From Amycolatopsis sp. 2-15 (GTDB lineage Bacteria > Actinomycetota > Actinomycetes > Mycobacteriales > Pseudonocardiaceae): a DNA stretch of 64,000 bases. Under the pieces are notes generated by a model, which saw only the letters and a program-made list of their open reading frames with translations, ran no database searches and was not told the origin of the DNA. The translations under genes and the position numbers were made by a program. The stretch lies in assembly GCF_030285625.1 (NCBI RefSeq), contig NZ_CP127294.1, forward strand, positions 1,498,001 through 1,562,000. The letters are read 5' to 3'. Shown one piece after another: positions 47,880 to 57,203 of this stretch (within the stretch, counting starts at the first letter, position 1; the number at the start of each line of letters is the position of its first letter).

Positions 47880-48737
47880 ATGACGCAGATCCGGCCCCGC
47901 CGATCGGTGCTCTACATGCCGGGCGCCAACGAACGCGCGCTCGAGAAGGCCAAGAACCTGCCGGCCGACGCGCTCGTCCTCGACCTCGAGGACGCCGTCG
48001 CGCCGGACGCCAAGGAAGCCGCGCGCGAGCGGGTGTGCGCCGCGCTGGGGAACTACGGGACGCGCGAGGTGGCCATCCGCGTCAACGGCCTCGACACCGA
48101 ATGGCACGACGCCGACCTGCGCGCCGCCGCGTCCGCCGGCCCCGCCGCCGTGGTCGTGCCGAAGGTGAACTCGGCGAGCGAGGTGCACAACATCGAGCGC
48201 GCCCTGGAGCTCGGGGGCGCACCCGAGAAGACGAAGATCTGGGCGATGCTGGAGACGCCCGTCGCGATCTTGAACGCTGCGGAGATCGCCGCCGCATCGT
48301 CGCGGCTCACCGTGCTCGTGATGGGCACGAACGACCTGGCGAAGGAACTGCACGCCGCCTTCGTCCCGGGTCGCGCGCCGCTGCTGACCGCGTTGTCGAC
48401 CGCCGTCCTCGCCGCCCGCGCCACGGGCAAGGTCATCCTCGACGGCGTCTACAACGATGTGAAGGACACCGCCGGTTTCGAGGCCGAATGCCGCCAGGGC
48501 TGCGCCTTCGGCTTCGACGGCAAGACCCTGATTCACCCGTCGCAGCTGGAGCCGTGCAACCGGATCTTCGCCCCCTCCCCCGCGGAGGTCGACCACGCGC
48601 GCCGCGTGATCGCGGCCTTCGACGAGGCCCGCGCGGCCGGCCGGGGCGTGGTGACGGTGGACGGGCGGATGATCGAGAACCTGCACGTGGAGGAAGCGCA
48701 GCGGGTGCTGGCGTTGGCGGAGGCGGTCGGCGCCTGA
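47880..48737 (+). CDS. CoA ester lyase (CitE/HpcH family)
   Basis: A 285-residue TIM-barrel protein with the CitE N-terminus RRSVLYMPGANERALEKAKN, metal-binding ALVLDLEDAV and the acyl-CoA region KIWAMLETPVAILNAAEIAA. The C-terminal half has the loop FGFDGKTLIHPSQLEPCNRI. Such stand-alone CitE-like enzymes cleave or hydrolyse malyl-CoA, citramalyl-CoA or methylmalyl-CoA. GAGGAGCGAGC precedes the ATG. It converges with the amidase gene and is not part of the ABC operon, though both could belong to organic-acid catabolism. Confidence 0.9.
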   Translation: MTQIRPRRSVLYMPGANERALEKAKNLPADALVLDLEDAVAPDAKEAARERVCAALGNYGTREVAIRVNGLDTEWHDADLRAAASAGPAAVVVPKVNSASEVHNIERALELGGAPEKTKIWAMLETPVAILNAAEIAAASSRLTVLVMGTNDLAKELHAAFVPGRAPLLTALSTAVLAARATGKVILDGVYNDVKDTAGFEAECRQGCAFGFDGKTLIHPSQLEPCNRIFAPSPAEVDHARRVIAAFDEARAAGRGVVTVDGRMIENLHVEEAQRVLALAEAVGA

Positions 48738-48765
48738 GTCTCAGACGCCGACGGCCTCGGCGACC

Positions 48766-50145
48766 TCAGAACGGCCAGGCCCGCTGCTCCGGGCGCAACC
48801 GTTCGTACGCCGTCGCGGCGCGAAGTACCGCTGCGTCCGCGAAGCGCGGGCCCGCGATCTGCAGGCCGATCGGGATGCCGTCCGTCGTGTAGCCGCAGTT
48901 GAGGGCGACCGCGGGCTGGCCGGACATGTTGTAGGGCACGGTGAACGGGATGTGCTCGAACGGCCGGGCCGGGTCGTTGGTCGGGGACGCGTGGTCGAAC
49001 GGCGGGGCCGGGACGGCGCACACCGGGGACAGGACGACGTCGTACGGCGCGGTGGCCCGCAAGGCGGCGACGCTGATGCGGTCGATGCAGGCGAAGCCGC
49101 GGTAGGTGTCCACTCCGGACGTGGTCGCCGCTCCGGCGGCCCATTCCGAGATGTAGGGCAGGACGCGGGCGCGGCGGTCCTCCGGGATGGCGAGCAGGTC
49201 CGACCACGCGCGGACGCGCCAGAACACGTCCAAGCCGTCGAGCAATTCCCGGGTCAGGAACGGCTGAAGCGGCTCCACGATCGCGCCCGCCGACTCGAAC
49301 GCGCGGGCGGCGGCGGTGACCGCGGCGGTGATCTCCGGGTCGACGGGCAGGCCGACGCCGGGGTCGAGGTGGAGGCCGACGCGGAGGCCGTCGAGGGCAG
49401 GCTCCACCGCGGACCAGTCCACCGCCTCGGGCGGGAGGCTGAGGTGGTCGCGGGTGTCGGGGGCGGACAGGACGCTCATCAGCAGCGCGGTGTCGGCGAC
49501 GGTCCTGGTCAGCGGGCCCGCGGCGCGGCCGAGGAACGGCGGGTCCACCGGCACGCGGCCGAAGCTCGGTTTCAGGCCGACAAGGCCGCACCAGCCGGCG
49601 GGCAGGCGGATGGAGCCGCCGATGTCGGTGCCGACGTGGAGGGGGCCGTAGCCCGACGCGGCGGCCGCGGCGGCGCCGGCGCTGGAGCCGCCGGGGGTGC
49701 GCGAGAGGTCCCACGGGTTGCGGGTGGCGGTGTGGAAGCTGGAGAGGCCGGAGGTGAGCATGCCGTAGTCGGGCATGGTCGTTTTGGCCAGCAGCACGGC
49801 GCCGGACTCGCGGACGCGCGCGGCGGCGGGGGCGTCGGCGGCGGCCGGGGTGAGGGCGGTGGCGGCGGTGCCGAGCGGGACGGGCGTGCCGCGGGTGGCG
49901 ATGTTTTCCTTCAGCGTCAAGGGAACGCCGTCGATCGGGCCCAGCGGCTCGCCGGCGTGCCAACGGGCTTCGGACTGCTTCGCGGCAGAGCGCGCTGAAG
50001 CCGCGTCGTGCGCGTACAGGGCGTGCAGCTGCGGCTCGCGCGCCTCGATGCGGGCGAGGACGGCCTCGGTCGCCTCGACGGGCGAGACCGTGCCCGCCCG
50101 GTAGCCCGCGACCAGGTCCACCGCGGTCAGATCGGCCAGCTCCAT
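48766..50145 (-). CDS. Amidase (amidase signature family)
   Basis: A 459-residue amidase with the Ser-cisSer-Lys triad: K79 in VPLTLKEN, S154 in TPGGSSAGA (cis-Ser) and S178 in GTDIGGSIR (nucleophile). The length matches the family. It would hydrolyse an amide or N-acyl compound in the cytoplasm. It is the last gene of the eight-gene operon (ABC importer, ALDH, SDR, amidase), 13 nt downstream of the SDR, so it is likely to act on what the importer brings in. The substrate is not identified. Confidence 0.93.
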   Translation of the reverse strand: MELADLTAVDLVAGYRAGTVSPVEATEAVLARIEAREPQLHALYAHDAASARSAAKQSEARWHAGEPLGPIDGVPLTLKENIATRGTPVPLGTAATALTPAAADAPAAARVRESGAVLLAKTTMPDYGMLTSGLSSFHTATRNPWDLSRTPGGSSAGAAAAAASGYGPLHVGTDIGGSIRLPAGWCGLVGLKPSFGRVPVDPPFLGRAAGPLTRTVADTALLMSVLSAPDTRDHLSLPPEAVDWSAVEPALDGLRVGLHLDPGVGLPVDPEITAAVTAAARAFESAGAIVEPLQPFLTRELLDGLDVFWRVRAWSDLLAIPEDRRARVLPYISEWAAGAATTSGVDTYRGFACIDRISVAALRATAPYDVVLSPVCAVPAPPFDHASPTNDPARPFEHIPFTVPYNMSGQPAVALNCGYTTDGIPIGLQIAGPRFADAAVLRAATAYERLRPEQRAWPF

Positions 50146-50158
50146 CGTTACCTCCGAT

Positions 50159-50917
50159 TCACGAAGCGGGTGGTTCGAAACGTCCGTCGACGGCGGTCCA
50201 GCCCCCGTCGACGGCGAGCACGGAGCCCGTGACGAACGTCGAAGCGTCCGAAGCGAGGTACACCACGGCGCCGGCCAGCTCGTCGGCGCGCGCCCAGCGG
50301 CCGAGGGCGCCCTTGGTGGCGTAGGCGTCGTACCAGCCGGGATTCTGCTTGATCTGCGCGGTGAGCGGGGTTTCGACGACGCCCGGCGCGATGGCGTTCA
50401 CGCGGACGCCCGAAGGCCCGAACTCCGCGGCAGCGGTGCGGAAGAGCTGCACCAGGCCGGCTTTTGTCGCGGCGTACGGCCCTTGACCCGGCTCGACGGT
50501 CGTGCCGCGGATCGAGGAGAACCCGATGATGCTGCCGCGCCCACGCGTGACCATCGGCCCGCCGAACGCGCGCACCACCTCGAACGCTACGCCGAGGTTC
50601 AGCTCGACGACGCGGTTGAACTCGTCGCGGGTGTAGTCGAGGAGGCGCTTGCGGACGTTGACGCCGGCGGTCAGGACGACGACGTCGAGCTCACCCAGGT
50701 CCGCGGCCGCCTTCTCGACGGCGCCGGGTTGGAGGAGGTCGATCTCGTACGCCTCGGCCACACCCGTCTCGCGCGCGGCGGCGATGTCGCGGTCGGCGCA
50801 GATCACGTGGGCACCGTGCGCGGCCAGCGCCCGCGCGGCTTCGCGGCCGATGCCGCTGCCACCACCCAGGACGACGGCGCGGCGGCCGTCGAGGCGGAAG
50901 AGGTTTTCGTAGGTCAC
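50159..50917 (-). CDS. Short-chain dehydrogenase/reductase
   Basis: A 252-residue classical SDR: nucleotide-binding GGGSGIGREAARALA, D-rich specificity strand ICADRD, catalytic Ser in GFSSIRG and YAATK. The end (SVLAVDGGWTAV) matches the glucose/ribitol dehydrogenase-like group. GTG start at 50917 overlaps the ALDH stop as GTGA. Next to an aldehyde dehydrogenase, it could oxidise an alcohol to the aldehyde consumed by its neighbour. Confidence 0.92.
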   Translation of the reverse strand: MTYENLFRLDGRRAVVLGGGSGIGREAARALAAHGAHVICADRDIAAARETGVAEAYEIDLLQPGAVEKAAADLGELDVVVLTAGVNVRKRLLDYTRDEFNRVVELNLGVAFEVVRAFGGPMVTRGRGSIIGFSSIRGTTVEPGQGPYAATKAGLVQLFRTAAAEFGPSGVRVNAIAPGVVETPLTAQIKQNPGWYDAYATKGALGRWARADELAGAVVYLASDASTFVTGSVLAVDGGWTAVDGRFEPPAS

Positions 50918-52338
50918 GGGCGCAGCACCGCCATCCTCGTCACGGTCAGTTCTTCCACAGCGAAGCGGGGGCCCTCGCGGCCGATGCCGGAGTCCTTGAC
51001 GCCGCCGTAGGGCATGGTGTCGGAGCGGAAGCCGGGGACTTCGTTCACGACGACGCCGCCGACGTCGAGCTCGTCGAGAGCGCGGAAGGCGGTGTTCAGG
51101 GACCGGCTGTAGACGCTGGCGTGGAGCCCGTAGCGAGAGGCGTTGACGGCCGCGAAGGCAGCGTCCACATCGGACACCGTGCGGAGGCAGACGACGGGGC
51201 CGAAGATTTCCTCGTCCCAGCATTCGACGCCGTCGGGGACGTCGGCCAACACCGTCGGTTCCAGGGCGCCGTCACGCAGAGAGCCGCCGGCCAGCACGCG
51301 CGCGCCGGCGGCGGTCGCTTTGTCGACCCACTCGACGACGCGGTCGGTGGAGCGGGAATCGATCAGTTTGGACACGCGGGTGGTCTCCGAGCGCGGATCG
51401 CCGACGACGACTTCAGCAAGGCGAGCCAGCACGCGAGCGGTGAATTCCGCGGCCACCGAAGAAACGACCAGAACCCGCTGCACCGAGATGCACGCTTGGC
51501 CGGAGGCGTAGAACCCGCCACGCAACACGGCGTCTGCGGCGGCTTCGAGGTCGGCGTCTTCAGCGACAACCAGAGCCGCGTTCGAGCCCAGCTCCAGCAA
51601 GGTCTTGGTCGGGGCGGCGTCGCGGGCGATCTGGTGGCCGACGGCGGCCGAGCCGGTGAACGACACCGCGCCGATACGGCGGTCGGTGACCAGCGCGGAA
51701 CCGACCGAGGCGTCGCCGGTGACCAGTTGCACCATGGCCGGAATGGGCGCCGAGGAACGGACGAGGTGAACCAGCCACAGCGTGGCCAAGGGCGTCTGCG
51801 GCGCAGGCTTCACCACCACGGGACAGCCGGCCGCGATGGCCGGCGCGATTTTGTGCGACGCCAGCAGCACCGGGTAGTTGAACCCGGCGATCCCGACGAC
51901 AACGCCGATCGGTTTGCGTTTCCAGAAGCCGACGAGGCCGTCGCCCGAAGGCAACAGGTCCAGGGGCACGGTTTCGCCGTGCAGGCGCGAAACCTCCTCG
52001 GCCGCGGCTTCCCACGTGACGATCGTGCGCGCGACCTCCACCCGGCAGTCGACCAGCGGTTTTCCGGTTTCCCAGACCAGCAACGCTTCGAACTCGGCGC
52101 TCTGTGAGCGCAACGCGGCGGCCACGTCGTTCAGCAACTGCCGCCGCGTCCGCGAAGGAAGGGCCGCGACCTCGCGCGCGACAGCCACGGCCTCGTCGAT
52201 CGCACGTGTCGCCAGGACGGGAGTGCCGACCGGGGCCGAACCGATCACACTGCCGTCGTAGGGGAAAATCACGTCCGAAGTGTCCGAAGTAGACACCCAG
52301 CCGGAACCGATCGGCAATCCCTCGGGGTAGTCAGGCAT
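50914..52338 (-). CDS. NAD(P)-dependent aldehyde dehydrogenase
   Basis: A 474-residue ALDH with catalytic C283 (ASGQACISVQRV) and general base E249 (LLELGSN). Cofactor-binding segments include KPIGVVVGIAGFNYP, PVVVKPAPQTPL and VSFTGSAAVG. The ATG at 52338 overlaps the ABC ATPase stop by 8 nt and follows GGAGG. It converts the aldehyde produced by the SDR, or released by the amidase route, to an acid. Substrate specificity resembles the benzaldehyde/vanillin-type ALDHs, but that is a guess from wording. Confidence 0.93.
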   Translation of the reverse strand: MPDYPEGLPIGSGWVSTSDTSDVIFPYDGSVIGSAPVGTPVLATRAIDEAVAVAREVAALPSRTRRQLLNDVAAALRSQSAEFEALLVWETGKPLVDCRVEVARTIVTWEAAAEEVSRLHGETVPLDLLPSGDGLVGFWKRKPIGVVVGIAGFNYPVLLASHKIAPAIAAGCPVVVKPAPQTPLATLWLVHLVRSSAPIPAMVQLVTGDASVGSALVTDRRIGAVSFTGSAAVGHQIARDAAPTKTLLELGSNAALVVAEDADLEAAADAVLRGGFYASGQACISVQRVLVVSSVAAEFTARVLARLAEVVVGDPRSETTRVSKLIDSRSTDRVVEWVDKATAAGARVLAGGSLRDGALEPTVLADVPDGVECWDEEIFGPVVCLRTVSDVDAAFAAVNASRYGLHASVYSRSLNTAFRALDELDVGGVVVNEVPGFRSDTMPYGGVKDSGIGREGPRFAVEELTVTRMAVLRP

Positions 52339-53116
52339 CTTTCGCGCTCCCTCCACTCGGCCCTCCAATCAGCCGGGCCAGCTCGGCGCGCAGGTTGGGC
52401 GCGGCCGCCAGCAGTTCCCGGGTGTACTCGTGCTGAGGCGTTTCGTAGACCTCCTCGACGGCGCCGATCTCCACGATCTCCCCGCGCCGCATCACGGCGA
52501 CGCGGTCGCACACGTGCCGCACCACGCCGAGGTCGTGGGAGACGAAAACGAGCGTCAACGAGAACTCCGCCACCAGGCGCGCCAGCAGGTCGAGGATCTG
52601 GGCGCGCACGGAGACGTCGAGGGCGCTCACCGGCTCGTCGGCCAGCAGCACGCTCGGGTTCGGCGCCAGCGCGCGGGCGATGGAGATGCGCTGGCGCTGG
52701 CCGCCGGAGAACTGGTGCGGGTAGCGCGAAGCGGCGTCGGCGGGCAGGCCGACGGCTTCCAGCAACGAGGCCACCCGCTCCGGCGAACGGCGGCCCAACG
52801 GCTCGGAAATGATGTCGCGCACGCGCATCCGCGGGTCGAGCGAACCCATCGGGTCCTGGAAGACGATCTGCATCGACGAGCGCAGGAACCCCAGCTTCCG
52901 CTCCGGCAGGTTGTCGATCCGCCGGCCGTCGAAGGAAACCGTGCCCGACGTCGGCCGGTCCAGCGCGGCGAGCAGCCGGACCAAAGTCGACTTCCCGGAC
53001 CCCGACTCGCCGACGATGCCGAACCGCTGACCAGCCTCGACGTCGAAGCTCACGCCACGCAACGCCTGAACATCCCGGCGCTGGTAGACGCGCGTCAGAT
53101 CTCGGACCTCGATCAT
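52331..53116 (-). CDS. Peptide/nickel-type ABC transporter ATPase (DppF-like)
   Basis: A 261-residue ABC ATPase: Walker A GESGSGKST, Q-loop MQIVFQDPMGSLDPR (family-typical), signature SGGQRQRISIARAL, Walker B VLLADEPVSALD, switch SHDLGVVRH. The end (VYETPQHEYTRELLAAAP) is the oligopeptide-binding tail. Its ATG overlaps the DppD-like stop as ATGA. Works as a heterodimer with the next ATPase. Confidence 0.95.
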   Translation of the reverse strand: MIEVRDLTRVYQRRDVQALRGVSFDVEAGQRFGIVGESGSGKSTLVRLLAALDRPTSGTVSFDGRRIDNLPERKLGFLRSSMQIVFQDPMGSLDPRMRVRDIISEPLGRRSPERVASLLEAVGLPADAASRYPHQFSGGQRQRISIARALAPNPSVLLADEPVSALDVSVRAQILDLLARLVAEFSLTLVFVSHDLGVVRHVCDRVAVMRRGEIVEIGAVEEVYETPQHEYTRELLAAAPNLRAELARLIGGPSGGSAKDA

Positions 53117-53847
53117 CGGGAAGCCTCCAGGTCAGAAGCCGCCAACAGCGCCTTCGTGTACTCGTGCTGCGGCGTGGTCAACACGTCCTTCGTCGACCCG
53201 CGCTCCACGATCTCCCCGTCCAGCATCACCAGCACCCGCTCGCACACCGACGCCACCACCGCCAGATCGTGCGTGATGAACAGCAACGCGGCTTCCGCTG
53301 ACAAGGAACCCTTGATCAACGACAGGATCTGCGCCTGCACCGTCACGTCGAGCGCCGTCGTCGGCTCGTCGCAGATCAGCAGCGACGGCTCGTTGGCCAG
53401 CGCCATCGCCAGCACCACCCGCTGCCGCTGCCCGCCCGAAAGCTGATGCGGATACGCCCGCGCGGTGCCCGGCAGCCCGACCGCCGCCAGCAGCTCCTCC
53501 GCCGGACGCCCGCGCCGCCCGTGCACGCGAAACGGCTCGGTCACCTGCCGGCCCACGCGCATCGCCGGGTTCAGCGCCGTCATCGGCTCCTGGAACACCA
53601 TCGACAACCCGTTGCCGCGCAACCGCGACAGCTCGCGTTCGGACGCGCCCAGCAGCTCGCGATCGGTCAACCGCACCGAACCCGTCGCGCTCAGCTCGTC
53701 CGGCAGCAGCCCCATGATCGACAATGCCGTGAGCGACTTCCCCGACCCCGACTCGCCGATCAGCCCGACGCGTTCACCCGCGCCGATGGAGAACGACACG
53801 TCGCGCACCAGGTCGGCGACCCGCAGGCCTTCCACTGTGAGAGTCAT
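53113..53847 (-). CDS. Peptide/nickel-type ABC transporter ATPase (DppD-like)
   Basis: A 244-residue ABC ATPase: Walker A GESGSGKSLTALSIMGLLP, Q-loop LSMVFQEPMTALNPAMRVG, signature SGGQRQRVVLAMAL, Walker B SLLICDEPTTALDVTVQ, switch THDLAVVAS. It is shorter than a typical DppD (about 320 residues), lacking most of the C-terminal extension, so it may not carry the Cys-rich or regulatory tail. ATG overlaps the permease stop as ATGA. Confidence 0.93.
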   Translation of the reverse strand: MTLTVEGLRVADLVRDVSFSIGAGERVGLIGESGSGKSLTALSIMGLLPDELSATGSVRLTDRELLGASERELSRLRGNGLSMVFQEPMTALNPAMRVGRQVTEPFRVHGRRGRPAEELLAAVGLPGTARAYPHQLSGGQRQRVVLAMALANEPSLLICDEPTTALDVTVQAQILSLIKGSLSAEAALLFITHDLAVVASVCERVLVMLDGEIVERGSTKDVLTTPQHEYTKALLAASDLEASR

Positions 53848-54674
53848 GCGCGCGCCGCCAATCGCGGGTCGAGCCGGTCGCGCAAGCCGTCGCCCAGCAG
53901 GTTGAAGCCGAGCACCGCCACCGCGATCGCAACGCCCGGCACCAGCGCGAGCCGTGGATGAATGGTCAGCAGCTCCTGCGACTCCTGCAGCATCCGGCCC
54001 CACGACGGTGTCGGCGGCCGCGTGCCGAAGCCGAGGAACGACAGCGCCGCCTCGGCCAGCACGGCGATCGCGAACGACACCGAGGACTGCACGATCAGCA
54101 GGCCCGAGATGTTCGGCAGCACGTGGCGCACGGCGATGTTCCCGCGCGAGCGTCCGGCCGCGCGCGCCGCGAGCACGAACTCGCTGCTGCCCACCTGCAA
54201 GGTCCCCGACCGCGCGATTCGCGCGAACGACGGGATGGTCGCGATGCCGATGGCGACCATCGCCGTGAGTGTGTCGGCGCCGAACACCGCGCCGAACATG
54301 ATCGCCAGCAGCAGCGCGGGAAACGCCAGCACCAGGTCGTTCACGCGCATCACGAACTCGCCCAGCCACCGCGGCGCCAGCCCCGCCAGCACACCCAGCG
54401 GTGTGCCGATCACCGCGGCGATGCCGACGGCGACCACACCGACGTACAACGTGGTGCGCGCGCCGACCATGATCTGGCTGAACACGTCGCGGCCGAACTT
54501 GTCGGTGCCGAACAGGTGCTGGGCGGAAAAGCCCAGCAGCTTGTCCGGCGCGTTGACCTGCACCGGGTCATACGGCGTCCACACGAACGACACCAGCGCG
54601 GCCAGCACGACGAGCGCCACCAGCACCGCGCCGAGCACGAGGCTGCGGTTTCGCACCGGGGTGAGCGTGGTCAT
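53844..54674 (-). CDS. Peptide-type ABC transporter permease (DppC-like)
   Basis: A 276-residue permease with six helices. The GTDKFGRDVFSQIMVGARTT loop and EAA-type segment VLAARAAGRSRGNIAVRHVLPN are typical DppC signatures. The end (VAIAVAVLGFNLLGDGLRDR) is the conserved last helix with DPR. The ATG overlaps the DppB stop by one base (TGATG). Confidence 0.94.
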   Translation of the reverse strand: MTTLTPVRNRSLVLGAVLVALVVLAALVSFVWTPYDPVQVNAPDKLLGFSAQHLFGTDKFGRDVFSQIMVGARTTLYVGVVAVGIAAVIGTPLGVLAGLAPRWLGEFVMRVNDLVLAFPALLLAIMFGAVFGADTLTAMVAIGIATIPSFARIARSGTLQVGSSEFVLAARAAGRSRGNIAVRHVLPNISGLLIVQSSVSFAIAVLAEAALSFLGFGTRPPTPSWGRMLQESQELLTIHPRLALVPGVAIAVAVLGFNLLGDGLRDRLDPRLAARA

Positions 54675-55618
54675 CACGAACCCCGCAATCTCGGGTCGAG
54701 CACCGTGTAGAGCACGTCCACGACGAAGTTCACCAGCAGCACCCCCGCCACGAGAACCAGCACGATCCCCTGCACCGTCAGCAAATCGCGCGAAGACACG
54801 GCGTCGAGCAGCATGCTGCCCAGACCCGGCAGCACGAACACGCGCTCCACCACGACCGCGCCGATCAGCAGCGTCGCGAGCTGCAGGCCGAGCACGGTGA
54901 CCACGGGGACGGACGCGTTGCGCAACCCGTGGCGCCGCAACGCCTGCGCCGGCAACAGGCCCTTCGACCGCGCCGTGCGCAAATAATCTTGTCCGAGCGT
55001 GTCGAGCACGGCCGAGCGGACGTAGCGCGTGAGCACCGCGCCCTGCACCAATCCCAGCGACAACGCCGGCAGGATCAGCCCGCGCACGAACTGGCCCGCG
55101 TCCTGGTCCGGCGGCGTCCACCCGCCGCTGGGCAGCCAGCGCAGCTGCACCGCGAAGATCTGCACCAGGATGATCCCGGCGAGGAACGCGGGGATCGCCA
55201 CGCCGATCTGCGACAGCCCGGAAACCGTGGCGCCACTGGGCTTGCGGTGCCGCACGGCCGCGAACATCCCCACCGGCACCGCGATCACGAGCGCCACCAC
55301 CATGCCGGCGCCGACCAGCCACAACGTCACGCCGAGCCGGTCGAGCAGCTGCGGCCCGATGGCTTCGCGCGTGACGTACGAGCGGCCGAAGTCGCCGTGC
55401 AGCACGCCGCCGATCCAGCTGAAGTACTGCGTGACCAGCGAGCGGTCGATGCCGAACTCCGCGCGCGTCTTCGCCAGCAGCTCCGGCGTCGCGTTGACGC
55501 CGAGCGCGACCTGCGCCGGGTCGCCCGGCAGCACGGCCATGAACAGGAACACCACGATCGACGCGACAAAAAGACTGACCACGAGGATCGCGACTCGCCG
55601 AAGCACCTTCACGGTCAT
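54674..55618 (-). CDS. Peptide-type ABC transporter permease (DppB-like)
   Basis: A 314-residue permease with six helices. The first is preceded by the typical short N-terminus; the large periplasmic loop and docking segment QDYLRTARSKGLLPAQALRRHGLRN are family-typical, ending VLYTVLDPRLR. The ATG at 55618 overlaps the binding-protein stop as ATGA, so all ABC subunits are coupled. Confidence 0.94.
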   Translation of the reverse strand: MTVKVLRRVAILVVSLFVASIVVFLFMAVLPGDPAQVALGVNATPELLAKTRAEFGIDRSLVTQYFSWIGGVLHGDFGRSYVTREAIGPQLLDRLGVTLWLVGAGMVVALVIAVPVGMFAAVRHRKPSGATVSGLSQIGVAIPAFLAGIILVQIFAVQLRWLPSGGWTPPDQDAGQFVRGLILPALSLGLVQGAVLTRYVRSAVLDTLGQDYLRTARSKGLLPAQALRRHGLRNASVPVVTVLGLQLATLLIGAVVVERVFVLPGLGSMLLDAVSSRDLLTVQGIVLVLVAGVLLVNFVVDVLYTVLDPRLRGS

Positions 55619-57105
55619 GCCGGCCTCAATCCCGTGAGGTCGAACGACTCGCTGACCTGGTTCTTCGCGAACCCTGTGACCTTGTTCTTCGCCACGATCA
55701 CGTTGGGGTACAGAAACAACCAGTCGGCCGCGGCATCGGTGTTGAGCCGGCGCGCGACCTGCTTCATGTCGGCGACCTGCTGCTGCGGCGTGCCGCCGTC
55801 GGCCTCGGCCAGCAACTGCTGCACCCGCTGGCTGTCGTAACCCCAGTAGTACGTGGGTTTCCCGAACGTCGTGATGTCGCGGGCCTCCACGTGCTGGATG
55901 ATCGACAGGTCGTAGTCGTGGTCGGTGAACACCTGCTTGAGCCACACCGCGGGGAAGTCGAGCGGCTCGATCGTGGTCCGCACGCCGACGTCGGCCAGCT
56001 GCGACTGCACCACCTGCGCGGCCGACACGGCGTAGGGCAAGTTCGGGATCCGCAGCCGCAGGTTGAGGTTCTTCACGCCGGCTTGCGCGAGCAGTTGCTT
56101 CGCCTTCGCCGGGTCGTACGGGTAGACGCCGGACAGGTCCTCGTACCACGGGTCCGTGGGCGGGACCATGCTGCCGATCAGGGTGCCGCGGCCGTTGAAC
56201 ACGAGGTCCAGCACGGCTTTCCGGTCGATCGCGTAGGTCAGGGCCTGGCGTACGCGCGGGTCGTTGAGCGGCGCGCGCTTGTTGTTGAACGCGAGCGTGA
56301 CCTCGCTGTTGGTGGTGCCCTGCAGCACAGTGAAGCGGTCGTCGCCCTGGAACTGCGGGATCGAGTCGGCCGAGGTGAGCGAGGAGATCACGTCTATGCC
56401 GTTGCTGAGCAGGGCGTTGTTGAGCGCGGTCGGGTCGGCGATGTACTTGAGCACCACCGTGGAGTATGCGGGTTTTCGGCCCCAGTACGCCGGGTTCTCC
56501 TTCAGCACGATGGAATCCCCGCGCCGGCGCGACGCGACCTCGTACGGCCCGGTGCCCACCGGTTTGTTCGCCAGGTCGGCCACGCCGGTCGGGCTGAACA
56601 TCGCGCCGAGGCGGCTGGTGAGGCTGAACAGCCAGCCGTTGCTGGGTTTCGACAGCACCACCCGCGCGTGGTCGGGCGAGACGACGTCCACGTGGTCGAC
56701 CACGTCCATGGCCGACTTGATCGAGATCGTCCAGTCGGTTTTCACGCGCAGCAGCGAGAACTTCACGTCCGACGCGGTGAAGGGCGCGCCGTTGCTGAAC
56801 TTCACGCCGGGCTGCAGCTGGAAGTCGTAGGTCTTGCGGTCGGGGCTCACGGTCCACGACTTGGCGAGCAACGGCACGATCCGGCCCTGCGCGTCGAGCT
56901 TCACCAGGCCTTCGTAGACGTTGTACAGCAAGGCCTGCGGGATCGCGGCGCCGTCGGCGTGGGTGAAGTCGAAGTTCGCGGGCTCGGCCGTGAAGCCCAC
57001 CGACAGCGTGTCGGGACCGCTCGACACGCTCGCGCTGGAGCCGGCCGAGCAGGCCGACGCCGCGAGCAGCACCGCCAGCGCCGCGAGGTGGAGCCGGGCT
57101 CTCAT
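55615..57105 (-). CDS. Family 5 ABC transporter substrate-binding lipoprotein
   Basis: A 496-residue secreted lipoprotein with lipobox ASAC (C19) and the SBP_bac_5 fold: GAAIPQALLYNVYEGLVKLD, YDFQLQPGVKFSNGAPFTAS and the aspartate-rich hinge. It binds a peptide, amide-type opine or related ligand and delivers it to the DppBC-like permease. It is the first gene of the eight-gene operon; the FadR-type operator lies 46 nt upstream. The downstream amidase/ALDH/SDR suggest the ligand is an amide, not an ordinary peptide. Confidence 0.94.
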   Translation of the reverse strand: MRARLHLAALAVLLAASACSAGSSASVSSGPDTLSVGFTAEPANFDFTHADGAAIPQALLYNVYEGLVKLDAQGRIVPLLAKSWTVSPDRKTYDFQLQPGVKFSNGAPFTASDVKFSLLRVKTDWTISIKSAMDVVDHVDVVSPDHARVVLSKPSNGWLFSLTSRLGAMFSPTGVADLANKPVGTGPYEVASRRRGDSIVLKENPAYWGRKPAYSTVVLKYIADPTALNNALLSNGIDVISSLTSADSIPQFQGDDRFTVLQGTTNSEVTLAFNNKRAPLNDPRVRQALTYAIDRKAVLDLVFNGRGTLIGSMVPPTDPWYEDLSGVYPYDPAKAKQLLAQAGVKNLNLRLRIPNLPYAVSAAQVVQSQLADVGVRTTIEPLDFPAVWLKQVFTDHDYDLSIIQHVEARDITTFGKPTYYWGYDSQRVQQLLAEADGGTPQQQVADMKQVARRLNTDAAADWLFLYPNVIVAKNKVTGFAKNQVSESFDLTGLRPA

Positions 57106-57150
57106 TCAGCCTCCTGTGACGGGCCCTCGGCCGCTACACTGAGCAAGTAC

Positions 57151-57165
57151 ACTGGTCAGACCAGT
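57151..57165. promoter_or_regulatory. Perfect FadR/GntR-type operator
   Basis: ACTGGTC-A-GACCAGT is a 15-bp perfect dyad with the TGGTC/GACCA core typical of FCD-domain FadR-like regulators. It lies between the divergent binding-protein gene (start 57105) and the regulator gene (start 57204), placed to block both promoters. Confidence 0.8.
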
Positions 57166-57203
57166 AGCCTGAGGTTCGCACCACACGACGCCGAGGTCAA
57201 GGG

